IMG/VR virus record: IMGVR_UViG_3300006916_000263
Span: 1 to 28,955 of that record
Source of the DNA: a virus
Direction: 5' to 3' (one strand)
Length of the DNA: 28,955 nucleotides
The notes beneath the pieces were generated by a model. The model made no database searches. It had not been told where the DNA came from and was given only the letters and a program-made list of their open reading frames with translations. Position 1 is the stretch's first letter. Every line of letters starts with the position of its first letter. Both the position numbers and the translations under genes were made by a program. Of this stretch, positions 6,765 to 15,240 are shown one piece after another.

Positions 6765-7763
6765 TTATTTTCCTAAGATAGCTTCGACTTCTTTTCTAAG
6801 TCTTTCTTCTCTTAATTGATCTTCAGTTTCAGCCATTCTTCCAGATCCTCCTCCGTATCTAGTTCCATCTCCTTTTGGAATCCCCGCTTTTCTCATTCCT
6901 TTTTGAATAGCACCCATTGCTTTATCAGTCGCAGCGGATGATTTATCAGAAAGTTTTTTAAACTGGTCTGGGAATTTGTCAGCTAAAAATTGTAATACTT
7001 GATCCATTCCAATTTTAGCGATCATCATTGATAATATCGTTCCCAATGCTGCCATACCAGGTCCTAGAATCTGTCCAATTAATTCTGCATCTTCTTCTAA
7101 TTCTACTTCTTTACCTTCTTTATTGTACCATGTAGTATGTTGAGCGATTGAAGCCATATCAGGACCACCACCTTTCTTTCTATCTTTATCATCATGTACA
7201 GCTTCGTCTACTGATTCTCCGTATCTTCCTTTTCCTCCTCTAGTAAAATCTCCTATAGCGTCTTTCCCTACTAATTTATCAGTTAAATTAAAACCAAGTT
7301 TATCGTTGGCTTTTTTGAACTTGTCTGGATATGCTTTAGCTAAATAGTGCAATACTGTGTCTAGACCTACTTTAGCAATTAAGGTAAGAATTGCACCTGC
7401 AGCAACACTTGCTATTCCAGCAGCTTCTTCTACTGTTTCGCCTTCTTCAGCTACATCAGCTTCGTTTTTCTTTTTCTTATGGCCGTGATTACTTTCAGTT
7501 AATACTTCTAAATCTCCAACTGGGATGTTCTTAACTGTTTTATTTCCTTCTTTAAAGAATACATCATAATGAGTAACTGAATGAGTTCCATCAGCATTTT
7601 CTACTAATGTATGCTCTCCGTCTAAACAGATTCCGTATCCATAAGTTTCGTGTACTACGTGTGCAGCACAGTCATGCATGAATCCTGGTCCTGCTTCGTC
7701 TACTTTTTCTTCTTTAGCTTTTTTACCTTCTACTAAAAAATTTCTTAAGTCAAAGTTTTTCAT
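6765..7763 (-). CDS. Putative internal head protein with a duplicated helical domain (332 aa)
   Basis: The protein starts MKNFDLRNFLVEGKKAKEE, a capsid-targeting-like peptide with a likely protease site F-L-V-E12/G13. Residues 28-90 form a module with GFMHDCAAHVVHETYGYG and a following beta-rich part ending NIPVGDLEVLTE. I associate this type of module with marine phage head genes but know no function. Two copies of one helical unit follow: 116-155 (AKVGLDTVLHYLAKAYPDKF) and 236-275 (AKIGMDQVLQFLADKFPDQF). Between them is a motif, KKGGGPDMASIAQHTTWYNK (about 196-215), also found in the 831-aa protein. It sits in the gp20-gp23 morphogenesis region with its own promoter and terminator, so a role inside the prohead is likely. 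Confidence 0.75.
   Translation of the reverse strand: MKNFDLRNFLVEGKKAKEEKVDEAGPGFMHDCAAHVVHETYGYGICLDGEHTLVENADGTHSVTHYDVFFKEGNKTVKNIPVGDLEVLTESNHGHKKKKNEADVAEEGETVEEAAGIASVAAGAILTLIAKVGLDTVLHYLAKAYPDKFKKANDKLGFNLTDKLVGKDAIGDFTRGGKGRYGESVDEAVHDDKDRKKGGGPDMASIAQHTTWYNKEGKEVELEEDAELIGQILGPGMAALGTILSMMIAKIGMDQVLQFLADKFPDQFKKLSDKSSAATDKAMGAIQKGMRKAGIPKGDGTRYGGGSGRMAETEDQLREERLRKEVEAILGK
7141..7166. repeat. Direct DNA repeat, copy 1
   Basis: This 26-bp stretch is identical except for one base to 10241-10266. It encodes the GPDM(A/D)SIAQH motif shared by the 332-aa and 831-aa head proteins, so it reflects a duplicated protein module and not a separate element. Confidence 0.75.
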
Positions 7764-7775
7764 TGTATATTCTTT

Positions 7776-7785
7776 TATATAAATA
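7776..7785 (-). promoter_or_regulatory. Putative late-type promoter box before the 332-aa head protein
   Basis: The coding strand reads CTATTTATATA, then AAAGAATATACA and the ATG, a gap of 12 nt. It lies in the 40-bp gap between the ParB-like gene and this gene. It is an exact match to the boxes before gp13 and the 284-aa gene. Confidence 0.6.
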
Positions 7786-7803
7786 GAGATTAAACTCTAA
7801 AAG

Positions 7804-8649
7804 TTATTTTATCTTATTCCACAAAGGAAATATTGATTCGTTTACTGGTTTTACTCCTTGAGAGAAAGGTTCTTCTATATCTATCTCTCCGTTTGCTAAT
7901 GCTGTTTTTACAGATGCTACCTGGTCTGCTTTTATGACTGGCATTTGTACTCTTGCAGGTGCTCCTGGTAAAATTTCTTTAGGTAATTGATCTGCATTAT
8001 TTTTCATAATTTCCTTACCTCTGTTAGCATCTCCTTTAGCTCCTGGAATTAAAGATAAGGCTTTATTGACTTGTTCTGCTGTTTTAGGATATTCTCCTTC
8101 AAATCCATTTTTCATAGCTTGAGAGATAATTCCCTCAAAATTGTTTCCTGTAAATTCTGCTACATTTCCTTTACCTGGGTTTCCTTTAGTAATACCTAAT
8201 TTACCTTTTGTATATAAGTTTAATGTGGTAACTAAAGCTCCTCCCGGTAAATCAATTTTAGTTACTTTAACTTGAGCTTTAGGACTAATAAGTGAGATAG
8301 CTGCCCATCTATGATGTCCGTCCATAATATAGTTATCGTTTGAAACTATATTTCCCATATCAACTCCATTGAACTTACCTTCTAAAAGTTGGCTAATAGC
8401 AATACTAAAAGCCATTTCTTTTATAATTTCGGTTTGAGCAGGTCTAAGAGCTCCTACTGGTATAGATACTTTTTTTCCAGCTACTTGATCATCTTCCTTG
8501 CTTCCATCTTTTTGTCCACCATTTGATGCAGCTTTGGCAGTAGTAACATCGATACTGTCTAATCCTTGAGGACTATCAGTACCTAGAGCTTGTTCAGCTT
8601 CTCTCACTGATCTTAGTTTTTCTTCAACTAATGTGAGAATGTCTTTCAT
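7804..8649 (-). CDS. ParB/sulfiredoxin-like domain protein in the prohead cluster
   Basis: This 281-residue protein starts MKDILTLVEEKLRSVREAEQ, with a possible protease site L-V-E9. A polar linker (about 20-60) precedes a ParB-like nuclease-fold domain: VSIPVGALRPAQTEI, then NYIMDGHHRWAAISLI with the DGHHR signature at 110-114. ParB-fold proteins with this signature bind or hydrolyse nucleotides or act on DNA. Which of these applies here cannot be told. The C-terminal half is Gly/Asn/Lys-rich and contains helices without a recognised domain. It lies 2 bp downstream of the gp21 protease gene, so it is co-expressed with head assembly genes and may be an internal head protein. Confidence 0.75.
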   Translation of the reverse strand: MKDILTLVEEKLRSVREAEQALGTDSPQGLDSIDVTTAKAASNGGQKDGSKEDDQVAGKKVSIPVGALRPAQTEIIKEMAFSIAISQLLEGKFNGVDMGNIVSNDNYIMDGHHRWAAISLISPKAQVKVTKIDLPGGALVTTLNLYTKGKLGITKGNPGKGNVAEFTGNNFEGIISQAMKNGFEGEYPKTAEQVNKALSLIPGAKGDANRGKEIMKNNADQLPKEILPGAPARVQMPVIKADQVASVKTALANGEIDIEEPFSQGVKPVNESIFPLWNKIK

Positions 8650-8651
8650 TT

Positions 8652-9230
8652 TTAAGCTCTTAATATATCGTTAATAATATTATCTACTTTTGCGAATTTA
8701 GATACTTTTATCTTACCTTCCTGTAAAGCTACAGGATTCATAAAAGCACCGTGAGTAGATGGATTAGATACAAAGTCCCAGCATACTAGTTCAAAATCTG
8801 GTTGTACTTCTAAAGTACCTTCGTTTGTTTGTTGAACCGATCCTGTTCCTCTAGAACTAATTCCTATTGTGTGTCCTGCTTTAATAATTTCTTTTACTAT
8901 ATTACCGGCAGGTGTGTTTAATAATTCGACAGTACCCATCAAATCGTTTCCTTTCCACCATAGCTCTTTTACTACGTGTGAAGCGTTTTTAAGAGATACT
9001 ACAGGAGTTTCCGGATGATCTAATTCACCGAAAGCATTTCCTCTTTTAACAAATTCTTCTACATATTTGTCTGTTTCCCTTTCTAATATTTCCTTTGAGT
9101 AGACTCTACCGTTTTGGTTTTGAGCTTTCGCTCTTTGCATAACTCCAGTGACCTCGAAAACTCCAGGTCTACTTTTAGATTCCTTTATGGTAGGTCTAAA
9201 TGGTGTTACGTCTACTAATAATTGTGCCAT
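8652..9230 (-). CDS. gp21: Prohead maturation protease, T4 gp21-like (peptidase family S77 type)
   Basis: This 192-residue serine protease would cleave scaffold, capsid and internal proteins at L/I/V-x-E sites during head maturation. Family marks are NQNGRVYSKEIL (38-49), the catalytic histidine in FGELDHPET (H72), a second conserved His at 85, and the catalytic serine in HTIGISSRGTG (S125/S126). These are the known gp21 signature blocks. Length is close to T4 gp21 (212 aa). It is packed between the 831-aa gene (1 bp gap) and the ParB-like gene (2 bp gap). Start codon ATG at 9230 has no Shine-Dalgarno sequence. Confidence 0.93.
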   Translation of the reverse strand: MAQLLVDVTPFRPTIKESKSRPGVFEVTGVMQRAKAQNQNGRVYSKEILERETDKYVEEFVKRGNAFGELDHPETPVVSLKNASHVVKELWWKGNDLMGTVELLNTPAGNIVKEIIKAGHTIGISSRGTGSVQQTNEGTLEVQPDFELVCWDFVSNPSTHGAFMNPVALQEGKIKVSKFAKVDNIINDILRA

Positions 9231-9231
9231 A

Positions 9232-11727
9232 TTATTTTTTTTCGTTTACTGGGGAGAAAACTGTTTGTTTTGGTTCTTCTTCTATTCCTACTTCAGCTAC
9301 TGGATCTGCTTTTATAAAATTAGTTTGAGGAAGATTAATGTCTTTCTTAGTTAATCTTCTTACTGGAACTAAATCTTTAAACAATGCGTCTGCAATACCA
9401 GGAGCTAAGAAAGCACCTACTTTCATACCGTCAGGTGTTTCAATGTTACCAATTTTATCGAATGCTCCTTGAATTCTTTCTCTAGTCTTTGCAAAGAAAG
9501 ATTCAACGTCTGTTACAATATTTTCAAGATCGTTAACTACTACCTGCATTCCTTTGTAATCTCCATATTTATCTCCTACATCTGATAATCTATTTGTAGC
9601 AGCTTCTGATAACAAAGTTTTTCTAATTATACCTTTAATAGCTTCTTTTAACTGCTCATCTTTGCCCATAGCTTTTTTGATAGCCTTATCTTTAGCAGCC
9701 ATATAATCATCTGAATCTATATCTCCATCTCCGTCGTGATCTTTACCTTTCTTTTCAGATACTCCTTTTAACTTGATATTGAATGCTTTTACTATAAGGT
9801 TAGTAATATTCTTATCGTGTTCATCTTCATCTGTAGCTCTAAGATCTGCTACTAATTGTTTAGCTTGATCAACACTAACGGGGCCATCGTTAAACTCTCT
9901 TTCGTACTTTTCAATTACTTCTATAGCATCTTCAACAGTTTCAACTCCTACGACTTGAATAACATCACTAAATGAATCAATATCTTCGTTTACTTTCTTT
10001 TCTCTTACATCTTCTCTATCAGAATCAAATTGAGCTAATTCATCTTCCCAGAAATCTTTATGCTCATCTTCTAATGGATGTTGATCTAAAGCAGCTTCAA
10101 AATTACCGCTATTGATATAATCAACAATAAAATCTTCTTTAAATTTATGTCCGAAATGAATCATAAAATATCTTACATCATCTTCGTCCTCTGGTCCTTC
10201 ATTAGTTTCTACTTCTTCTTTGTTATAGAATTGAGTATGCTGAGCGATTGAATCCATATCAGGACCGTCTCCTTTTTTTCTATCTCTAATTCTATTTACA
10301 GCATCTACTATTTGTTCTTCATTATACCCTTTTCTTAATGCTGCTACCATTACTTCTTCTAATCCAGAAGGAGCTTTTTCTACTTTATTTTCAGATGCCA
10401 TTGCAATAGGTTTAATTATATTAAGAACATCTTCTGCTATAGCAGCTTCTTCATCTTCTCCATTCTCTTCATAAAGCTCTGCCAAATTTTCGGCAACAGT
10501 AAAAATAGCATCTATCTCAGATGTTCCTGGTTGTTCGTCTACTAAATTTTCAGCATCTTCAAATATTTCATGAAATACTCCATCAAGTACGTGTGCGTCA
10601 TGACTAGCCTTTGTTTTGTTAAGTAAGAACTTTTTTAATTCATCAAAATCAGCTTGATAGACTTTTTTAAATGGGATATCATCCTCTTCATTCATATTAG
10701 AAGATTCTTGGAATACGTCCCACGTAGTGCCTTCAAAAATACCAAAGGACATTTTAAATTCTTTTCCTTCAGGTGTTTTATCTCCGTAGTAATAGTACTC
10801 ATAAATTATAGGAAAGTCCCCCATATCATCTACTCTATTGCCGTATTGATCCTCTCTATCACCTCTTGATTTTTCATACTCAGCAATCTCTCTCTTTCTT
10901 ATACCTTCAAACATTTTTACAACTGATTCAGCTGATTGAGTTCCTTTATCTTTTAATTGACCGCCTCCTAATCCGGCTGTTCCACCGTCTGTTTCATGTA
11001 TATGTACATCTCTAGACATATCAATGCCTACTTTTTTAAAGGCTTCTGCAACTGGGAAAGTACCGTCTTCTATTTCGTCTGGGTGAGACATTACTTCTCC
11101 AAAAGCTTTTTTAGTAGCGTCTTTTTCAGCTTGATCTTTTTCACCAGAGCTGAATTTGTCTATTATTTGTTGAAGCTTCACAGGGTCTTTTATACCAAGT
11201 CTAGCTCCTAATTTTTTTAATTGTTCTGGGGATAATCCTTCTCTTAAATTAGCTTTTTTCATTCCATTAAATACATCTACTTTACCTTCTCCTCTTTTTA
11301 CAGGAACTTCTTTATCGTGTTTATCTACTTTAGAAGATTCTCCTGAAATAAGGTTAAGGTAGTGCATTGGGTCTTTCATTAGATTGTCTTCAGCTTTTTT
11401 CTTAGCTTTATCAAAGTCTTCTAATTTAATATTAAAAGCATCATGAGCTGCTATACCTGCTGCTTCTAATTCATATCTTATCCCTCTTTGTAAGGCATCG
11501 TCGGAATAAGGTAGTGCAGGTCTTTCATCATATACTTTAGCTTTCTTTTCAGTTGGAGCTTCGAATAATAAACCTCTATTTTTTAAAATTTGTACTGAGT
11601 CGTCGAATCCGTTAAATTGAGTAACATGCATTGGGTATTGCTGTCTCATTTGTCTGACAAACTCACTTTTAGCCATCTTGCCTTCAAGGACGGCTCTATA
11701 TTTTTCAGTTACAGTTTTTTGTCTCAT
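9232..11727 (-). CDS. Large head-associated protein with an EF-hand loop (831 aa)
   Basis: I do not recognise a single known function. The N-terminus (KYRAVLEGKMAKSEFVRQM, then FNGFDDSVQILKNRGLLFEA, residues about 10-57) resembles a conserved block in marine T4-like head genes. The centre is a long, strongly acidic, helical stretch. At 480-503 it carries KKGDGPDMDSIAQHTQFYNK, shared with the 332-aa protein. Residues 663-674 form a perfect EF-hand-type calcium loop, DHDGDGDIDSDD, followed by a Lys-rich helix. The C-terminal part (KYGDYKGMQVVVNDLENIV, then IETPDGMKVGAFLAPGIADA) looks like an independent domain. Several L-x-E/A or L-x-E/G sites could be cut by gp21. The position before gp21 suggests a core or internal head protein. 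Confidence 0.75.
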   Translation of the reverse strand: MRQKTVTEKYRAVLEGKMAKSEFVRQMRQQYPMHVTQFNGFDDSVQILKNRGLLFEAPTEKKAKVYDERPALPYSDDALQRGIRYELEAAGIAAHDAFNIKLEDFDKAKKKAEDNLMKDPMHYLNLISGESSKVDKHDKEVPVKRGEGKVDVFNGMKKANLREGLSPEQLKKLGARLGIKDPVKLQQIIDKFSSGEKDQAEKDATKKAFGEVMSHPDEIEDGTFPVAEAFKKVGIDMSRDVHIHETDGGTAGLGGGQLKDKGTQSAESVVKMFEGIRKREIAEYEKSRGDREDQYGNRVDDMGDFPIIYEYYYYGDKTPEGKEFKMSFGIFEGTTWDVFQESSNMNEEDDIPFKKVYQADFDELKKFLLNKTKASHDAHVLDGVFHEIFEDAENLVDEQPGTSEIDAIFTVAENLAELYEENGEDEEAAIAEDVLNIIKPIAMASENKVEKAPSGLEEVMVAALRKGYNEEQIVDAVNRIRDRKKGDGPDMDSIAQHTQFYNKEEVETNEGPEDEDDVRYFMIHFGHKFKEDFIVDYINSGNFEAALDQHPLEDEHKDFWEDELAQFDSDREDVREKKVNEDIDSFSDVIQVVGVETVEDAIEVIEKYEREFNDGPVSVDQAKQLVADLRATDEDEHDKNITNLIVKAFNIKLKGVSEKKGKDHDGDGDIDSDDYMAAKDKAIKKAMGKDEQLKEAIKGIIRKTLLSEAATNRLSDVGDKYGDYKGMQVVVNDLENIVTDVESFFAKTRERIQGAFDKIGNIETPDGMKVGAFLAPGIADALFKDLVPVRRLTKKDINLPQTNFIKADPVAEVGIEEEPKQTVFSPVNEKK
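10241..10266. repeat. Direct DNA repeat, copy 2
   Basis: This is the partner of 7141-7166, with 25 of 26 bases identical. It lies inside the 831-aa protein gene and encodes the GPDMDSIAQH motif. Confidence 0.75.
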
Positions 11728-11729
11728 TT

Positions 11730-11963
11730 TTATAAATAATCAAATCCTTTAGTATGTGATGGTCGTTTAGGACGACTTACCTGTTTGAAACCTAACTTTG
11801 TTAATGTCTTTTTTGCTCTATGAGCTTTACCAAATGCTGCTGGTGTTGCATATTGTGCTCCTGCACCAGGAGTAAATGATGCTCCACCTGCATTAGTTAC
11901 GTTAGCTTCGTCTAGCTCTTGCATTACTTCTCTTACAAGAGAAACTAACTTTGACCTTGTCAT
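11730..11963 (-). CDS. Small head protein sharing the predicted mature N-terminus of the capsid protein (77 aa)
   Basis: The protein begins MTRSKLVSLVREVMQELDE, an amphipathic helix ending in a gp21-type site L-D-E19/A20. What follows, ANVTNAGGASFTPGAGAQYA, closely matches the sequence right after the predicted cleavage site of gp23 (ANTTNVGGGSFSAGAGEQWA). The rest is a short basic region (KAHRAKKTLTKLGFKQVSRP). The gene lies between two head genes, overlapping the upstream stop by ATGA and 2 bp before the 831-aa gene. It is probably a processed capsid component or internal peptide, which is inference from the motif and context. Confidence 0.75.
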   Translation of the reverse strand: MTRSKLVSLVREVMQELDEANVTNAGGASFTPGAGAQYATPAAFGKAHRAKKTLTKLGFKQVSRPKRPSHTKGFDYL

Positions 11964-12814
11964 AGTTTTTTTAACTCGTTAACTAGATCGTAATACTGCA
12001 TTAAGTTAACTAGATGAGAGTCTGTTACTTTATCAGTTTTAGCTAAAGGTTTAATACTTTTAGCAACCTCATCTAATTTAATTTTTACTATATCATCAGT
12101 AACTTTTTTGCTAAGTTTTTCAACTTCTTCAGATATTTTCTTTAATTCTTTGTTTACTAAAGAATATAGCTTTTTACTTGAATTTACTGATGTAATAAAT
12201 TCTTTTAAGATGTTCTTTTGTTCTGGTAAAAGGTCTTTATATTTATCGTTGAACTTTTCTAATAAGATTTTAAACGTTAATAACTTTAAATCTTTGTCGT
12301 ATTTAGAATACTGTTCAATTAAAGAATCTTTTACGTCTTTTTCGTTTTGTTTTTTAGAAGTTAAATGCTCTAATAAAGTAGTTTTATTATTAACTAAAAA
12401 ATTAGGATCAACTAAATCTGCATTATTCTGTGCTTCTAATAAACAGTATAAAGATGCTAGAGCTTTATAATCTCTAACTTCTACGCTAAAGAACTCCTCT
12501 ATATTATAATTCTCTTTAATCTCAGAAATTAATTGATACTTCTGATTCTTAAGAGTTTTTTGATTAAATTTTCTTGAAACCTCCGTTATAGTGGAAATAA
12601 TTGTTTCTGCTTTAGCTTGACTAACTGAATTGTTTTTAACTACGAATTCATATAGTTTATATTCTTTAGCTAAAGTAGAAGTGCCGCTATAATACTTTTT
12701 TAAGATCTTAATAGCTTTTGACTCTTTATTTTCGAGTACATCAGCAGCGATTTGCTTTACAAGCAATTCATATATAAGTCCAGTATTGCGATACTTTGAA
12801 TGTTTTATCCTCAT
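11960..12814 (-). CDS. Helical head-assembly protein of unknown function (284 aa)
   Basis: The protein begins MRIKHSKYRNTGLIYELLVK and is almost wholly alpha-helical, with high Lys, Leu and Glu and no Cys-rich or catalytic motif that I can see. The KHSKYRNTGLIYELL start is a block I associate with marine T4-like phages between portal and protease genes, where T4 keeps the core proteins gp67 and gp68. I see no clear sequence match to either. It may be a prohead core component. It has its own promoter box (12830-12839) and overlaps the 77-aa gene by ATGA. Confidence 0.7.
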   Translation of the reverse strand: MRIKHSKYRNTGLIYELLVKQIAADVLENKESKAIKILKKYYSGTSTLAKEYKLYEFVVKNNSVSQAKAETIISTITEVSRKFNQKTLKNQKYQLISEIKENYNIEEFFSVEVRDYKALASLYCLLEAQNNADLVDPNFLVNNKTTLLEHLTSKKQNEKDVKDSLIEQYSKYDKDLKLLTFKILLEKFNDKYKDLLPEQKNILKEFITSVNSSKKLYSLVNKELKKISEEVEKLSKKVTDDIVKIKLDEVAKSIKPLAKTDKVTDSHLVNLMQYYDLVNELKKL

Positions 12815-12829
12815 TGTATACGTTTACTA

Positions 12830-12839
12830 TATATAAATA
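12830..12839 (-). promoter_or_regulatory. Putative late-type promoter box before the 284-aa gene
   Basis: The coding strand reads ATATTTATATA, then TAGTAAACGTATACA and the ATG, a gap of 15 nt. It fills the 29-bp space after the portal gene. The ACGTATA element downstream is shared with the box before gp13. Confidence 0.6.
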
Positions 12840-12843
12840 TGTA

Positions 12844-14736
12844 TTAATTCTCTAAATCTTTAATATTGTCCTCACTTAACATTTTAGGTTCTTTAATGTT
12901 TTTCTTTTTGAAGACTATATCTTTTAAAGATTCTTTGTTTCTTAGGTAAACCTGGTTTGTTTTAATGTTTTCTGCAACTTTATCATTATCTGAAGGATAT
13001 CCTCCTTTCATACCATGCTGTCCTAATGGATCTCTTCCTCCTAATGCATCTGTTGTTCCGTATACTGAGGCTTTTTCTCTAGGTCTACCGCCTTCTGCTC
13101 CTGGTTGCCCCCATTCAGGGACATCTGCATAACCCATTGGTACCTCGTTTTCACCGGCACCTTTTGGAGTAGAAGTAGATCTTCTACCGTACATAGATGC
13201 TAGATCGTGCGGAGTACCGTATGTTTGACCTGACTTAGCAGGATCATTACCTTCGTTTTCAATCTGTGCTAATCTAAAGAATCTCTTAGAATCTTCTCTA
13301 ACTAGATCTCTCATTTCCATATACTGATCTTCAGATAGATCGAATATTTTTTCGTAGATATAATCGTGAGAGAATAATTTAGAATCTTTCATTTGATTAG
13401 CTAAATCTACTTTTTCTTTAAGTAAAGCTATTTTTTCTTGTTCAAATATAATAGAAGGAGTAGTTAACTTAATTTCAAAGTTAGTTAAACTCTCTCCTGT
13501 AAATCCTTGAGAATATAAATGTACTAGAGCTATCTTAGTTAGCTCTGATTCCATAATTTTTTGTATTCTCTCTACTGTTCTTGCAAATCTAATATCTTCA
13601 GCAGCTAAAGTTGCTTTTCCAGATAATTCTCCTTCATAACCAAAATATGCTTTTGGTACTTTAAGAGCTGCAAACATCTTTTTAAGTAAATAATCTACGT
13701 CTTGAGTACCGTCGTAATCTAATCCTTTTGTAGTTTCAATTCTTGTAGAAGTATCTCCTCCCCTTACAGGTAAGTAGAAATCTTCCATCATATTCTGCAT
13801 ATTGAAACGTAAGTTATATTGACCATCTTCTCCTACATATGGAGTCTTTTTCATGGTGTTCATGGTCTTTTGCATAAACTGCTCTACCTCATTAGGTGGA
13901 ACATTACCTACGTTAATATAGAACATTCTCTTCTCTGGAGCTCTCATTATTCTATGAATTAACATAGCGTCCTCCATTAAAGTAACTTGTTTAAATATTT
14001 TTCTAGCAGGCTCTATATAAGATCTACCGTAAGGTAAATAAGATGTATCTGATATTAGTCTAAAGTGAGCAACTTCATAATTATCAAAATCTATTACTCT
14101 TCTATCATTCTTTCTTTTTGGTAAGTAATTAGGATGTTGAGATGATGCTAATCCGTCTGGGTCTAACTGAAATATAACCTTAGCTGGGTTATCTGGATCT
14201 TCTCCTTCTCTTCTCACCATATGATAAACTGTATATGGTAAAACGTTATATATACCAAATTTTTCTGAGATTTCTAATTTTAAGAAAAAGTCTCCGTACT
14301 TACACATTTGTCTAGTCCAAGACCATAAGTTAAATTCAATATTTAAAATATCGTAAAATAAATTATAAAGTACTCTTTGTATATTTTCGTCAGATGATTG
14401 GATTTGAAGTATTTCTCCTTGATCATTCTTAACTGTGGCTTCGTCTGCTATAATATCTAATGTAGAAGCAATTAATGGATCAGTATCCATAGCTTCATAA
14501 TCAGAATATAGCTGTATTCTTAACGTTTGATAGTTAAGATTAGGATTAAATATATTTTTATTATTGTAGATGTATAATCTACTAAATCTATCAATAAGTG
14601 AGTTAGTTTGGTATCTACCGGTAGTTTGAATTTGATTTACGTCAGCAATCTTTAATTCTCTACCGCCTACGTTTCTAACAACTATATCGTTAGAAAACAA
14701 TCTTCGTAGTCTACCAAATAAGGATCTATCCGCCAT
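12844..14736 (-). CDS. gp20: Portal vertex protein, T4 gp20-like
   Basis: This 630-residue protein forms the dodecameric portal through which DNA enters and leaves the head. Clear family blocks are YSDYEAMDTDPLIASTLDII (about 78-97), FNLWSWTRQMCKYGDFFLKL, LPYTVYHMVRREG, VAHFRLISDTSYLPYGRSYI, MRAPEKRMFYINVGNVPPNE, a KGLDYDGTQDVDYLLKKMF segment and PKAYFGYEGELSGKATLA. The C-terminus (about 520-630) is a Gly/Pro/Lys-rich tail with GRDPLGQHGMKGGYPSDN. T4 gp20 is 524 residues, so this one carries a longer tail. It is preceded by its own box at 14749-14758 and followed by the 284-aa gene. Confidence 0.95.
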   Translation of the reverse strand: MADRSLFGRLRRLFSNDIVVRNVGGRELKIADVNQIQTTGRYQTNSLIDRFSRLYIYNNKNIFNPNLNYQTLRIQLYSDYEAMDTDPLIASTLDIIADEATVKNDQGEILQIQSSDENIQRVLYNLFYDILNIEFNLWSWTRQMCKYGDFFLKLEISEKFGIYNVLPYTVYHMVRREGEDPDNPAKVIFQLDPDGLASSQHPNYLPKRKNDRRVIDFDNYEVAHFRLISDTSYLPYGRSYIEPARKIFKQVTLMEDAMLIHRIMRAPEKRMFYINVGNVPPNEVEQFMQKTMNTMKKTPYVGEDGQYNLRFNMQNMMEDFYLPVRGGDTSTRIETTKGLDYDGTQDVDYLLKKMFAALKVPKAYFGYEGELSGKATLAAEDIRFARTVERIQKIMESELTKIALVHLYSQGFTGESLTNFEIKLTTPSIIFEQEKIALLKEKVDLANQMKDSKLFSHDYIYEKIFDLSEDQYMEMRDLVREDSKRFFRLAQIENEGNDPAKSGQTYGTPHDLASMYGRRSTSTPKGAGENEVPMGYADVPEWGQPGAEGGRPREKASVYGTTDALGGRDPLGQHGMKGGYPSDNDKVAENIKTNQVYLRNKESLKDIVFKKKNIKEPKMLSEDNIKDLEN

Positions 14737-14748
14737 TAATGTACGTTT

Positions 14749-14758
14749 TTAATAAATA
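14749..14758 (-). promoter_or_regulatory. Putative late-type promoter box before the portal gene
   Basis: The coding strand reads CTATTTATTAA, then AAACGTACATTA and the ATG, a gap of 12 nt. The last positions differ from the common box (TTAA in place of TATA). The ACGTA element is retained. It fills the short gap between terminase and portal. Confidence 0.5.
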
Positions 14759-14760
14759 GT

Positions 14761-15240
14761 CTATTTTAACAACCAGGTGATATCTTCTTGACCACTAGGC
14801 GTCTTTATAAGATAAGGATTTTCTGGCTTATTTCCAACTGTTTTAATGACAGCTTGATTTCTTGAGTTAAGATTAGAAAAAGAAGATAATTGAGCTCTAG
14901 CTAGGTCCATTCCTTGCTGTCTTAATCTTAAAGCTGTATCTCTTACATATAGTGCTGTTGCAAATGCCATTACTAAATCATCGTTATATCTATCTTGAGC
15001 TTGAGCTTTTCCATTTTTCCATATAAAAACTCTCATCTCTCCTAAAAGTCTTTTAGATTGAATTGTTACTCCTTTATCTCTTATATACTCAATCATCTTA
15101 GCGACAACTAAAGGTCTTGTTCTAGATGACATAGTAAAGCCAGGAACTAATTTATCTCTTTCAAACTTATGCATATAAGATTCTACTGTGTCTAAATTAT
15201 TAGTCGGACTATAATATAAGTTCTTATATTCTCTTTCCAT
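14761..15240 (-). CDS. gp17: Terminase large subunit, C-terminal part (rest of the nuclease domain)
   Basis: This 159-residue piece starts at an ATG that overlaps the stop of the upstream terminase part (TAATG). The frame stays open to 15261. It continues the nuclease domain with LVPGFTMSSRTRPLVVAKMI, RVFIWKNGKAQAQDRYNDDL and LYVRDTALRLRQQGMDLARA, all standard for gp17-like terminases. The YNDD aspartate is the third metal-binding acid of the RNase H-like nuclease. The other two lie in the upstream frame. A one-base shift would read IEK-V-MEREYKN without interruption, so this may be a true split gene, a frameshift site or a sequence error. Confidence 0.85.
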   Translation of the reverse strand: MEREYKNLYYSPTNNLDTVESYMHKFERDKLVPGFTMSSRTRPLVVAKMIEYIRDKGVTIQSKRLLGEMRVFIWKNGKAQAQDRYNDDLVMAFATALYVRDTALRLRQQGMDLARAQLSSFSNLNSRNQAVIKTVGNKPENPYLIKTPSGQEDITWLLK

